IMG/VR virus record: IMGVR_UViG_3300025030_000270
Span: 1 to 37,525 of that record
Strand: one strand, 5' to 3'
Length of the DNA stretch: 37,525 nucleotides
Origin: a virus
Part shown: positions 7,185-13,720 of the stretch, piece by piece
How positions within the stretch are numbered: the first letter of the stretch is position 1
Layout: the number at the start of each line of letters is the position of its first letter
Program-made: the position numbers and the translations under genes
Notes under the pieces: generated by a model
The model's database searches: none
The model's input: the letters and a program-made list of their open reading frames with translations, nothing else
Told to the model about the DNA's origin: nothing

Positions 7185-7805
7185 ATGGAAAACGCAGCAA
7201 ACGTCATACCCGAAGGGTACATGCAGGACGCGCAGGGAAGGCTGGTTCCGAACGAGCTGGTCAAGGAAATCGACAAGCTGCGCGACCAGACCGTGCGCCG
7301 GATCGTCGGGGTGGCCCTCCTGACCGCCGAGGCCGTCAAGAAGTTCAAGGTGATGGCGGACGCCGACATCGCGGCCTTCACCGGCATCTCGGCCGAGGAC
7401 TACGGCACCGCCCTGGGCGGAGTCAAAGGGAACATCACCCTGCGGTCGTTCGACGGCAAATACAAGGTCTGCCGGGACATCGGCGAGAACCTGGTCTTCG
7501 ACGAGCGGCTCCAGGTCGCCAAGGCCCTGATCGACGAGTGCATCAACAGCTGGGCCGAGGGCTCGGACGCCAAGATCCGCACGCTCATCCTGGACTCCTT
7601 CCAGGTCGACAAGCAGGGCCGCGTGAACACCAAGCGCATCCTGAGCCTCCGCAAGCTCAACATCGACGACCCCACCTGGAAGCGCGCCATGGACGCGATC
7701 GGCGAGAGCATCCAGGTCGCCGGGTCGAAGGCCTACATCCGCATCTACGAGCGCCAGGCCGACGACAGCTACAAGCTGATCAACGTCGACCTCGCGTCGC
7801 TGTAG
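7185..7805 (+). CDS. DUF3164 family protein
   Basis: The product has 206 aa from ATG 7185 behind AAAGGAGC. The sequence shows the features of DUF3164, a family common in early regions of Mu-like phages: an N-terminal YMQDAQGRLVP-type segment, a central block around the repeated FDGKYKV motif, and a C-terminal block with RILSLR and AIGESIQV. The molecular function of the family is not known. The position between the ATPase and GemA is usual for it. Confidence 0.9.
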   Translation: MENAANVIPEGYMQDAQGRLVPNELVKEIDKLRDQTVRRIVGVALLTAEAVKKFKVMADADIAAFTGISAEDYGTALGGVKGNITLRSFDGKYKVCRDIGENLVFDERLQVAKALIDECINSWAEGSDAKIRTLILDSFQVDKQGRVNTKRILSLRKLNIDDPTWKRAMDAIGESIQVAGSKAYIRIYERQADDSYKLINVDLASL

Positions 7806-7816
7806 TAGGTGGGACC

Positions 7817-8026
7817 ATGGTAGACCCTAGCGATCTGAATGTTAACGATCTGGAAGATGCCAAGATGCCGGTATGGGTCGAACAGTATATGGACGAAGCC
7901 ACGGAAGAGGACTGGGCGGAACTGCTTATCGCGATCCGAGACCTTGGCTATCACCTGGGCTACAAGCACGGCAAAGAGGATGTAGATTCCGGAGTCTACG
8001 GCAAGCGGGAAGAATACACAAAGTGA
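7817..8026 (+). CDS. Small acidic hypothetical protein
   Basis: The product has 69 aa from ATG 7817 (AGGTGGG site). It is acidic in the first half (Asp/Glu-rich, MPVWVEQYMDEAT) with a His/Gly/Lys-rich end. There is no recognised domain. The stop overlaps a GTG start of the next frame (GTGA). Confidence 0.6.
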   Translation: MVDPSDLNVNDLEDAKMPVWVEQYMDEATEEDWAELLIAIRDLGYHLGYKHGKEDVDSGVYGKREEYTK

Positions 8027-8133
8027 AGCGAAACGATCAATTTGCCAACGCCGGCAAGTTGATCGTCATCTGGAGGTGGCTCTCCAGGTCTGATGATGCA
8101 GCCAGGGAGATTCTATGGAAACGACCATTTTAA
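8023..8133 (+). CDS. Very small basic hypothetical protein
   Basis: A 36-aa frame starts at GTG 8023, overlapping the preceding stop. It contains a short amphipathic segment (KLIVIWRWLSR) and basic ends. The only support is the GTGA overlap and position in the operon, so it may not be expressed. Confidence 0.35.
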   Translation: MKRNDQFANAGKLIVIWRWLSRSDDAAREILWKRPF

Positions 8134-8189
8134 CGCTTCTGCTTTCAACCGCCTGCTGGCGGTTCATTGTCTGGGTTGCGGCGAGGTAG
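8115..8189 (+). CDS. Tiny hydrophobic peptide
   Basis: A 24-aa frame starts at ATG 8115 with AGGGAG upstream. Nearly all of it is a single hydrophobic helix (TILTLLLSTACWRFIVWVAA). It lies between two other small frames in the same operon. It is a candidate small membrane peptide; support is limited to the ribosome site and composition. Confidence 0.35.
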   Translation: METTILTLLLSTACWRFIVWVAAR

Positions 8190-8191
8190 AC

Positions 8192-8383
8192 ATGGGAAAG
8201 ATCAGGCAGCACCCGAAATACAACGTACTTTCCTGCCGCGCCAGCGATGCGGAGTGGGAAGAGATCGATGCTGTTATCGGCAACGGCAACAGGTCCGCCT
8301 TCCTCCTGGAAGCGGCACTGGAGAAGGTCCGGCGCGAGCGGCAGCGGAGGGTGGACCATGTTGTGTCGGAGCGAGCCCTGTAA
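8192..8383 (+). CDS. Ribbon-helix-helix-like small protein
   Basis: The product has 63 aa from ATG 8192 (GAGGT site two bases after the previous stop). The pattern of a short strand (YNVLSCRAS), helix (DAEWEEIDAVI), a turn with GNRS, and a second helix (AFLLEAALEKVRRER) fits the ribbon-helix-helix fold of MetJ/Arc/CopG-type DNA-binding proteins. It could be a regulator within the early region. No partner toxin is evident next to it. Confidence 0.65.
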   Translation: MGKIRQHPKYNVLSCRASDAEWEEIDAVIGNGNRSAFLLEAALEKVRRERQRRVDHVVSERAL

Positions 8384-8651
8384 ATACCACGGCTGGCTGC
8401 TCCTGGAGGAGTGGTGCCGCCATCCAAATCACCTGGAGCCGCTCAAGCCAGGCCGCGTCTGCGCGATGATGGCGGCAGGCGGCAAGTGCCTCGGCTTCGT
8501 GGACTTCGAGGCGAAGGTCATGCCGGGCATCGTGCCCCCCTGGCCGATGCCGGTGGTCATGAGGCAGATGGTTGCCATGCTGGCTCTTTGTGTATGGTAT
8601 GCATACAAAAACAAGAAAACGGATGCGAAAAATGACACCAGCGGGACTTAA
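8358..8651 (+). CDS. Cys-rich small protein with C-terminal hydrophobic helix
   Basis: The product has 97 aa from ATG 8358 behind GGAGGG. Cysteines at 3, 8, 20, 35 and 44 with nearby His (CKYHGW, CRHPNH) suggest metal binding, a pattern seen in small phage zinc proteins. The end (VVMRQMVAMLALCVWYAYK) is hydrophobic. It overlaps the 5' part of the next HTH gene, and its 3' end contains a dyad that may regulate that gene. Confidence 0.55.
   Translation: MLCRSEPCKYHGWLLLEEWCRHPNHLEPLKPGRVCAMMAAGGKCLGFVDFEAKVMPGIVPPWPMPVVMRQMVAMLALCVWYAYKNKKTDAKNDTSGT
8591..8607. promoter_or_regulatory. Dyad upstream of the HTH gene
   Basis: TGTATG (8591-8596) and CATACA (8602-8607) form an inverted repeat with a 5-bp spacer. 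The inner ten bases GTATGCATAC are themselves a perfect palindrome. It lies 25 bp before ATG 8632 of a helix-turn-helix gene, so autoregulation is a reasonable guess. No test is possible from sequence alone. Confidence 0.4.
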
Positions 8652-8865
8652 AGCGGCCAGGAGAATACTCGGTCTGAACAGGGCGGAGATGGCCCAGCAA
8701 CTGCGGACTCCTTACCGGACCTACGTACCCTGGGAGCGCGGGACCGCTCGCATCCCCGGGGTCTGTGAGGTCGCCGTCGAGCTGCTGGTGCAAAAGGACA
8801 GATGGGTCATGCAGGCGATAACGGAGAAGCTTGCAAGCAGTTTCCCCGGTACCGGAACCCGATAG
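8632..8865 (+). CDS. Antitoxin-like helix-turn-helix protein
   Basis: The product has 77 aa from ATG 8632; an in-frame ATG at 8599 would add 11 basic residues. Residues 5-50 resemble the XRE-type helix-turn-helix of small antitoxins and phage regulators (GLKAARRILGLNRAEMAQQL followed by YVPWERGTARIP). Its ribosome site is weak and it overlaps the upstream gene. No toxin gene is next to it, so a regulator role is more likely than a toxin-antitoxin pair. Confidence 0.65.
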   Translation: MTPAGLKAARRILGLNRAEMAQQLRTPYRTYVPWERGTARIPGVCEVAVELLVQKDRWVMQAITEKLASSFPGTGTR

Positions 8866-8974
8866 TCGTGAACCACCACCGTCCGAGCTGATGAAGCGGG
8901 TAGCGCTGGCAGGACGCCCAACGTCGGCAGGTTGGTCAAAGGCCGGGGAAAATTACTACAAAAAGCTCCTGTAA
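8831..8974 (+). CDS. Possible small basic protein
   Basis: A 47-aa frame could start at TTG 8831 after GGAGA, overlapping the end of the HTH gene. ATG 8891 would give only 27 aa. The first half is Pro-rich and acidic, the second basic with a Lys/Tyr-rich end (GENYYKKLL). There is no family, and the start is uncertain. Confidence 0.25.
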   Translation: MQAVSPVPEPDSREPPPSELMKRVALAGRPTSAGWSKAGENYYKKLL

Positions 8975-9055
8975 TCGCTCACCACAGGTTGTCTCGGTGC
9001 TGCGGGAACATCATCGGGTATTGAGAGCGGTTGCAGGGGCGAAGGAGGTGTCAAC

Positions 9056-9304
9056 ATGTCGATAAGAGTTTGCCCTTGCGGACGCCGCCTGGTCCAGAAG
9101 CCGAGGGTAGGCGATAAGCCAGCGGAAACCGACAAGCAATTTGCCGACCGTAGATACTGCAACGCGCAGTGCTCCGGTAAGTACCGCCCGCGCAAGCCGG
9201 CCGCCCGGGGTTTTGGCTTCGAGGTTTCCCATGCGAGGAAAAACAGCGTAGGCCCTGGCTTCAGGGAATTCATTGACGGCGCGGTTAGGCCGGTGCCGAG
9301 GTAA
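9056..9304 (+). CDS. Small zinc-knuckle hypothetical protein
   Basis: The product has 82 aa from ATG 9056 behind an excellent GAAGGAGGTG site. The N-terminal half carries CPCGRRL and, about 30 residues on, YCNAQC: two cysteine pairs spaced as in a treble-clef or zinc-ribbon knuckle. The rest is basic. Its TAA stop lies inside the first arm of an attC-like element (9299-9344), as is usual for genes in integron cassettes. Function is unknown. Confidence 0.7.
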   Translation: MSIRVCPCGRRLVQKPRVGDKPAETDKQFADRRYCNAQCSGKYRPRKPAARGFGFEVSHARKNSVGPGFREFIDGAVRPVPR

Positions 9305-9344
9305 CGAATTTAGCTCACGCCTTGGCGTGGAGCGGGTGTTAAAC
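9299..9344 (+). repeat. attC-like element 0
   Basis: AGGTAAC (9299-9305, containing the TAA stop) is followed by a spacer and a stem GCTCACGCC paired with GGCGTGGAGC (9314-9322/9324-9333, one bulged G). A short spacer and GTTAAAC (9338-9344) follow. GTTRRRY at the right, AAC at the left, a stem with one extrahelical base and stop-codon placement are integron attC features. The left arm is degenerate. A different small hairpin (GCGGGT/ACCCGC, 9332-9348) competes. Confidence 0.4.
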
Positions 9345-9362
9345 CCGCATAAGGAGAAGGCA

Positions 9363-10034
9363 ATGGAAATAACGATTGAGACCGTCCGCATGTGGTGGCA
9401 CAAAACGCGCTCTGACATCCCTGACGATCAGGCTATCGGCTTTCTGTTTGATGAGGTTGCGCGGCTGGATACTTCGCGTCGTTACCTCATCGGGCAGAAT
9501 GCTTTGCAGGCCAAAGAACTCGGTGAGCAGGCCGCAGAACATGACAGGGTACTGGGCCGCTGGCAGAAGGAGATTTACACCTTGGTCAGCAATCTGGCAC
9601 CGGATGCTTGCATTGACGGCGGCGGGTGCGACTCGGGTGACCCTCTTGATCTCACCTTGGCCGAGATATCCCAAGGGTTCAGCCACTGGGACAATCTTCT
9701 GTTTGAGACGTTAGAGGGGGTAAGCCACAGCTACGTTGGCAAGTCCACTTTCAAGGCTGCTGCTGACATGATCGCAGAGCTCCACGCTGAGAACGAGAAA
9801 CTGGTTCAGCAGGTCTGTGACGAATGCGACCCTGAAAACTATGGCTGGGTGCACAACCGAGTCGAGGGCCGGGGCGCTTGTACCTGCATGATCGAGGCGG
9901 AGCCCTTCCAGATTCTGCTGAAAGCCTTGGAACAACTGGCCGCAGGGAAAGAAGATTCGTTCTTCATGGTGGAGAAGATAGCCAAGAAAGCTCTCCATGC
10001 GGTGCTGCCGCTGGACTATCCGGAGCCGGTTTAA
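9363..10034 (+). CDS. Hypothetical protein in a cassette-like module
   Basis: The product has 223 aa from ATG 9363 (AGGAG site). It is mostly alpha-helical and acidic, with a Cys-rich segment around residues 154-175 (QVCDECDPENYGW and GACTCM) that may bind metal. I recognise no family. The module begins with TTAAAC (9339) and ends with the exactly complementary GTTTAAC (10029-10035), which contains its TAA stop. This is the arrangement of an integron gene cassette. Confidence 0.75.
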   Translation: MEITIETVRMWWHKTRSDIPDDQAIGFLFDEVARLDTSRRYLIGQNALQAKELGEQAAEHDRVLGRWQKEIYTLVSNLAPDACIDGGGCDSGDPLDLTLAEISQGFSHWDNLLFETLEGVSHSYVGKSTFKAAADMIAELHAENEKLVQQVCDECDPENYGWVHNRVEGRGACTCMIEAEPFQILLKALEQLAAGKEDSFFMVEKIAKKALHAVLPLDYPEPV

Positions 10035-10073
10035 CGGAACCAAGCTCTGCGGAGCAGCAGCGCCGGGTTAGGC
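10029..10073 (+). repeat. attC-like element 1
   Basis: The left arm GTTTAAC (10029-10035) fits RYYYAAC and the right arm GTTAGGC (10067-10073) fits GTTRRRY. Between them GCTCTGC (10044-10050) pairs with GCAGCAGC (10054-10061) with one bulged C and loop GGA. Spacers of 8 and 5 bases flank the stem. Its left part (TAACGGAACCAAGCTC) resembles that of element 0 (TAACGAATTTAGCTC). At 45 bp it is short for an attC site. Confidence 0.5.
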
Positions 10074-10087
10074 GCAAGGAGGAGTAG

Positions 10088-10942
10088 ATGGATATGAAGG
10101 CGTGGGAACCGATTGATGAACTCCAGGTTCAAGCCCTGGACAGCGACTGCAACTACTTGAAGCCGGTGGAGGATCTTGAACCCGGCGAAAGTCAGCGGTA
10201 CGGGTGCACCGTTATCGGGTTCTGTCTGGACGATCCCGAAGGGTGCCGCAGCATCATGGATATCACGACCGGCGAAGGCCGCGAGGCCGATGAGGCACTG
10301 GCTGCTCTCGTTGTCAGGTCTATGCGCGTCGCAGCTGGAATGCAGGCGGGAGGTTGCCCTTACTGTTTCGGCAACGTTCTTTACTGCGACCGTCACGACC
10401 AGGCAAAGGGTGTGGCGCACTGCGATGATTGCGGCGCGGAACTCACGATGGAACAGTACCGCGAGGGGCTGCGCTGGGCAGAGTGCCACAAGTCGGATAC
10501 TCCGGACAGGGTTCTTTTCTACGAACAGGACTTCTATGTCCTGTCGAATTTCTCGGCTTTTCGGCTGGCATGGAAGGGCCTGACTTACGATACCTCGGAG
10601 GCGGCCTACCATTCCGAGAAGTTCCCCGGCAACTTCAGCCTGCAGATGAAAATCAGAGATGCTATTTCAGCCCACGAAGCTTTTAAAGTTGCTGAAGCGC
10701 ATAAGGCTGAACGCCGCCCAGACTGGGATGATGTAAAGGTGGGCATCATGCGGGACATCCTCCGCGCAAAGGCAAGCCGGCACGAATACGTGAAGCGGAA
10801 GCTGTTGGCGACTGGTGACCGTGAACTGGTAGAGGACTCCTGGCGTGATGATTTCTGGGGGTGGGGCGAAGATCGGGATGGGGTAAACATGCTTGGCAGG
10901 CTCTGGATGGAGATTCGGGCCGAGCTGCGGGCGACCGCCTAA
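10088..10942 (+). CDS. Zinc-ribbon protein with C-terminal NADAR (YbiA-like) domain
   Basis: The product has 284 aa from ATG 10088 behind AAGGAGGAG. Residues about 85-120 hold two Cys pairs (Cys90-x2-Cys93 and Cys112-x2-Cys115), a zinc-ribbon pattern. Residues about 140-280 are a NADAR/DUF1768 domain: YVLSNFSAF, a TSEAAYHSEKF helix, WDDVKVGIMRDILRAK, LLATGDRELVEDS, FWGWGEDRDG and NMLGRLWMEIR match its conserved blocks. NADAR proteins are N-glycosidases acting on riboflavin-pathway amines or on ADP-ribosylated guanine in nucleic acids. The N-terminal part is an addition to the usual single domain. It may counter an ADP-ribosyl or NAD-based host defence, which is inference. Module ends are TTAGGC (10068) and the complementary GCCTAAC (10937). 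Confidence 0.88.
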   Translation: MDMKAWEPIDELQVQALDSDCNYLKPVEDLEPGESQRYGCTVIGFCLDDPEGCRSIMDITTGEGREADEALAALVVRSMRVAAGMQAGGCPYCFGNVLYCDRHDQAKGVAHCDDCGAELTMEQYREGLRWAECHKSDTPDRVLFYEQDFYVLSNFSAFRLAWKGLTYDTSEAAYHSEKFPGNFSLQMKIRDAISAHEAFKVAEAHKAERRPDWDDVKVGIMRDILRAKASRHEYVKRKLLATGDRELVEDSWRDDFWGWGEDRDGVNMLGRLWMEIRAELRATA

Positions 10943-10983
10943 CTACTTATTCACCTAGCCCCTGGCGGCATATCCGCCGAGGG
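10937..10983 (+). repeat. attC-like element 2 (right arm missing)
   Basis: GCCTAAC (10937-10943) contains the TAA stop of the NADAR gene and is the exact complement of GTTAGGC at the start of that module. A strong hairpin follows, CCCTGGCGG paired with CCGCCGAGGG (one bulged G, loop CATAT, ending near 10983). No GTTRRRY arm follows, so the element is incomplete or not an attC. The bases up to 11057 hold no gene. Confidence 0.35.
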
Positions 10984-11057
10984 CGATCAACCGCAAACCC
11001 GCGCCAATGCAGTAATCAGCCGGGATAATGAAAACGCAAAAGCCGCCAGGAGAAGAC

Positions 11058-11486
11058 ATGGCAACCCCAGCCCAGATAAAGAAGATCCACATCCTGAAGA
11101 GCGCGCTCAAGATCGACGAGGACACCTATCGGGCCATGCTAGGCGGCTTCGGTGTCAAGAGCTCGACCAGCCGCGCCTTCACCATCACCCTGGCCGACGA
11201 ACTCATCCAGGACCTGGTGGAAAAGGCGGTAGCCGCCGGAGTCTGGGAAAAGCGCAAGCCGGCCACGCGGGCGAAAGCCAAGCGCCAGCTTGCCGATGAC
11301 GACCAGTCGCGCAAGATCCGGAGCCTCTGGATCCAGCTGCACCAGGCTGAAAAGGTCAAGAACCCGAGCGAGGACGCCCTGGGCGCTTACGTGAAGCGCA
11401 TGACCCGGGTCGATAAGCTGCAGTGGCTCAGTGTAAAGCAGGCTTCAACGGTCATTGAAGCCCTGAAAAAATGGTTAGCGAGGTAG
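11058..11486 (+). CDS. gemA: GemA-like protein (Mu gp16 family, DUF1018)
   Basis: The product has 142 aa from ATG 11058 (CAGGAGAAG upstream). The N-terminal block (KKIHILKSALKIDEDTYRAM, then GGFGVKSSTS), the linker of Lys/Ala repeats and the C-terminal block (RSLWIQLHQAEKV, YVKRMTRVDKLQWL) are those of DUF1018. In Mu, GemA affects host DNA supercoiling and gene expression early in lytic growth. It is usually followed by mor; here an AT-rich gene and a CxxC gene intervene. Confidence 0.92.
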   Translation: MATPAQIKKIHILKSALKIDEDTYRAMLGGFGVKSSTSRAFTITLADELIQDLVEKAVAAGVWEKRKPATRAKAKRQLADDDQSRKIRSLWIQLHQAEKVKNPSEDALGAYVKRMTRVDKLQWLSVKQASTVIEALKKWLAR

Positions 11487-11488
11487 TC

Positions 11489-12397
11489 ATGAAACTCGGA
11501 TATAGCATGTTGCTTGGTGAGTACATAGAAGCCAAAGTTGTTGAATATGGGGATTGTACGCAGTTCCAGATTGTTTGTCCTTACTGCAAAGAACCTGTTT
11601 TTAAAGTCATAAGAGATGCTTCGCAAGAGCTTCATTATTTGGCCCATTATAATAAAAGTAAAGCATATATAGCCGAGTGTGATTTGCGACTAAGTGGAAT
11701 TACTAACGAGCATATTCGGCAAGCAGATTGGTTTTCCAGGGACCAGCGGATAAAATTCTTTCTTGGTGCGCTTAGGTCCATGTTCGAGGAAGCCCAAATT
11801 TCAAGCGAAGACCTAAGAAAGAACTTGAGTGCTTGTAAGGTATCTCAAAAGAGTAAAATATTAAAATTCATGAGAGAACTCAGCCACAGGCACGCAAAGG
11901 ATATTTTTAAACAAAATATTGATTTAGCAAAAGAATCAATCGATTGTTGGATTGAAGAGTATAACGAATTTGCAGAAGTTCCTTTAAAAACAGGTTTCTC
12001 TATAGGGGTACAAAAACGGATTGCCATGGATTTTTGGGAGCACATTCTTAGCGCAAATGCGAGAGACAGTTTTGATTACCTCTATAACCATGCATATCAT
12101 AATGCTATAAATAGGATAAGTGCTTCTCAAAAGGCAAGAGAGCTTAAGCGATGGGAATATGATTTAGCTAACTACATGATTAAGTTGAGACAAGCCAGCT
12201 TGAACCAAGGGTATTCAATGATGGATGAAATGAAAGAATACCCCGTAGTTCGTGATAATGGGAGGAAGAGTTTACTCCATATAATGAATGCAGAAATAAC
12301 ACATGAGATGATTGGGCTCTTAACTACGCTGCCATATTTAGAATGGTTAAAGAAGGGGAGTACAGACAAAAAAATGGAGGCCGCGAACCGGTTATGA
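11489..12397 (+). CDS. AT-rich cargo gene with CoiA-like zinc-binding N-terminus
   Basis: The product has 302 aa from ATG 11489, two bases after the gemA stop. Base and codon use is clearly AT-rich (many AAA, ATA, TTT, AAT codons) against GC-rich neighbours. Cys30-x2-Cys33 (IVCPYCKEPVFK), His49 and His53 (ELHYLAHYN) and Cys64 recall the zinc-binding N-terminal domain of competence protein CoiA and related proteins (CPxC then HFAH). The remaining roughly 230 residues are helical, charged, and match nothing I know; a nuclease core is not visible. It overlaps the next gene by four bases, so it is translated as part of the operon. It was probably acquired recently. A defence or anti-competitor role is only a guess. 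Confidence 0.72.
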   Translation: MKLGYSMLLGEYIEAKVVEYGDCTQFQIVCPYCKEPVFKVIRDASQELHYLAHYNKSKAYIAECDLRLSGITNEHIRQADWFSRDQRIKFFLGALRSMFEEAQISSEDLRKNLSACKVSQKSKILKFMRELSHRHAKDIFKQNIDLAKESIDCWIEEYNEFAEVPLKTGFSIGVQKRIAMDFWEHILSANARDSFDYLYNHAYHNAINRISASQKARELKRWEYDLANYMIKLRQASLNQGYSMMDEMKEYPVVRDNGRKSLLHIMNAEITHEMIGLLTTLPYLEWLKKGSTDKKMEAANRL

Positions 12398-13170
12398 ACC
12401 TGCACTGCCCCTGCTGCCACGCCCAATACAGCATCGAAGCCCTCACCCAGGACGCCGCCGCCCGCGAGCTGCTCGGCATGCGCGGCACCATGCCGCCCAG
12501 CCTGCTCAGCTACCTCACCCTGTTCCGCTCCGAGAAGCGCGCCCTCTCATTCGACCGCGCCCTCAAGCTCGCCAAGGAGGCCATGCAACTGTCCGCCAAT
12601 ATCGTACAGTTGGACGCCGCCATGGCCGAGACGGTCGAGTCCATGCGAGCCAAGAAAGAGCAGGGCCTGGCCAAGCCCCTCAAGAACCACAATTACCTGC
12701 TGCGCGTCCTGGAGAACACCCCCGAGAGCGGCACCACGGCTCTCGCCCCCAGGCAGAAACAGACTCCCGGCACCAGCAAGCGCGCCCAAAGCTTCGAGGC
12801 GCTGGAGACCTGGGCCGGTGGCGAGTGGCTGCGCACCGCCATCTCCTCCGGGCTGCAGGCCCTGGTCGCGCTCTCCCTGGACAACACGCCCGCATCCGAC
12901 ACCATCTGCCGCACCGCGGACATCTGGTATCACGTGCTGACCAAGCACACTGCCCTGGACATAGAGGAAATTGACTCCCCCAGGGTGGCGCTGGCCTTTT
13001 CCGCCCTGCTCACCAAGACCGCAGGCCGCTGGCCCGACCCCAAAACCCTGAAAGACCTGCTGCCCAAGCGCCCGCAACGCCAGGCGCTGGAGCAGGTGGA
13101 AACCGAGGAGGCCAGGGAACGGGGCAAGCAGGCCGCCCGCGCCCTCACCGCACTTGTAGGAGGTAAATGA
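12394..13170 (+). CDS. CxxC-motif hypothetical protein upstream of mor
   Basis: The product has 258 aa from ATG 12394, which overlaps the stop of the cargo gene. The nearest GGAGG site is 14 bases away, so coupling or a moved site is possible. The N-terminus MNLHCPCCHAQYS holds a CxxC pair typical of a zinc knuckle. The rest is helical and Ala/Leu-rich, with a Gln/Thr/Pro-rich linker (residues 118-130). I do not recognise the family; the place in the early operon before mor suggests a DNA-metabolism or regulatory role. Codon use is GC-rich like the phage core. Confidence 0.78.
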   Translation: MNLHCPCCHAQYSIEALTQDAAARELLGMRGTMPPSLLSYLTLFRSEKRALSFDRALKLAKEAMQLSANIVQLDAAMAETVESMRAKKEQGLAKPLKNHNYLLRVLENTPESGTTALAPRQKQTPGTSKRAQSFEALETWAGGEWLRTAISSGLQALVALSLDNTPASDTICRTADIWYHVLTKHTALDIEEIDSPRVALAFSALLTKTAGRWPDPKTLKDLLPKRPQRQALEQVETEEARERGKQAARALTALVGGK

Positions 13171-13511
13171 TGGACCTGTCACGTTATCCGGAGATGTACA
13201 AAGACCTGATCGAGAAAGCCGCCGGGCCTATCGCCAAAAAGCTGAACGTCTCTGCCGATGCCGCCAGGGAGGCGGCCTATCTGGTCTGCGAGGTGATCCG
13301 GAAGGACTGGGCAGGGATAAATCAGTATGTATCCAAAGGGTGCGCGCACGAGATAGACAAACGCGATCGCGAGATGTATGAGAAGTTCGACGGCAGCAAC
13401 CACAAGGCGCTGGCCAAGGAGTTCGGCATCACGGAGAGGCAGGTTTACACCCGTCTCGACATCATCCGGGAAGAGGAGTTCAGCCGCCGGCAGCCGGGTC
13501 TCTTTGGTTAA
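13167..13511 (+). CDS. mor: Mor-family transcription activator
   Basis: The product has 114 aa from ATG 13167 (or the next codon, ATG 13170) behind an AGGAGGTAA site; the start overlaps the previous stop. The N-terminal dimerisation helix and C-terminal helix-turn-helix (HKALAKEFGITERQVYTRLD) match the Mor/C family of Mu-like phages, with a conserved YVSKG block before it. In Mu, Mor turns on the middle promoter for C, which turns on late genes. Only one such gene is present here, so this protein probably activates the late lysis and virion operon directly. Confidence 0.93.
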   Translation: MMDLSRYPEMYKDLIEKAAGPIAKKLNVSADAAREAAYLVCEVIRKDWAGINQYVSKGCAHEIDKRDREMYEKFDGSNHKALAKEFGITERQVYTRLDIIREEEFSRRQPGLFG

Positions 13512-13516
13512 AGTGA

Positions 13517-13545
13517 TTGACGTACTTTTGAAAACACATTATACC
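13517..13545 (+). promoter_or_regulatory. Sigma70-like promoter just upstream of a terminator
   Basis: TTGACG (13517-13522), a 17-bp spacer and TATACC (13540-13545) form a near-consensus promoter beginning six bases after the mor stop. Transcription would start near 13552, directly before the terminator stem at 13558. See findings for the attenuation-like arrangement. Confidence 0.5.
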
Positions 13546-13557
13546 GTGGATTTAAAA

Positions 13558-13587
13558 CCACACTCCCCCCACGGAGTGTGGTTTTTT
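13558..13587 (+). terminator. Intrinsic terminator after mor
   Basis: CCACACTCC (13558-13566) pairs perfectly with GGAGTGTGG (13573-13581), loop CCCCAC, followed by T6 (13582-13587). It is a textbook rho-independent terminator, ending the early transcript. Confidence 0.88.
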
Positions 13588-13659
13588 ATTGATGAACTTC
13601 CAAATACCCCGCCGCTCTAATCCTGTAGTGTCCCCCTTGCCATGTTTCTCCAATGCAGG

Positions 13660-13691
13660 CCGCCCCGGTTTACTCCCATTTTCCGGGGCGG
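13660..13691 (+). terminator. Second hairpin before the late operon
   Basis: CCGCCCCGG (13660-13668) pairs perfectly with CCGGGGCGG (13683-13691), loop of 14 bases, followed by a T-rich stretch without a clean T run. It may be a weak terminator or a 5' structure of the late transcript. The bases 13588-13720 otherwise hold no gene, and the Mor-dependent late promoter should lie in this gap. Confidence 0.5.
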
Positions 13692-13720
13692 TCTTCATTC
13701 ATTCCGCCGAGGGGGCACCG

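Noticed and set aside
9284-9290. GTTAGGC inside the 3' end of the gene at 9056-9304 as an extra cassette boundary
   Set aside because: No complementary GCCTAAC arm or gene follows at a suitable distance.
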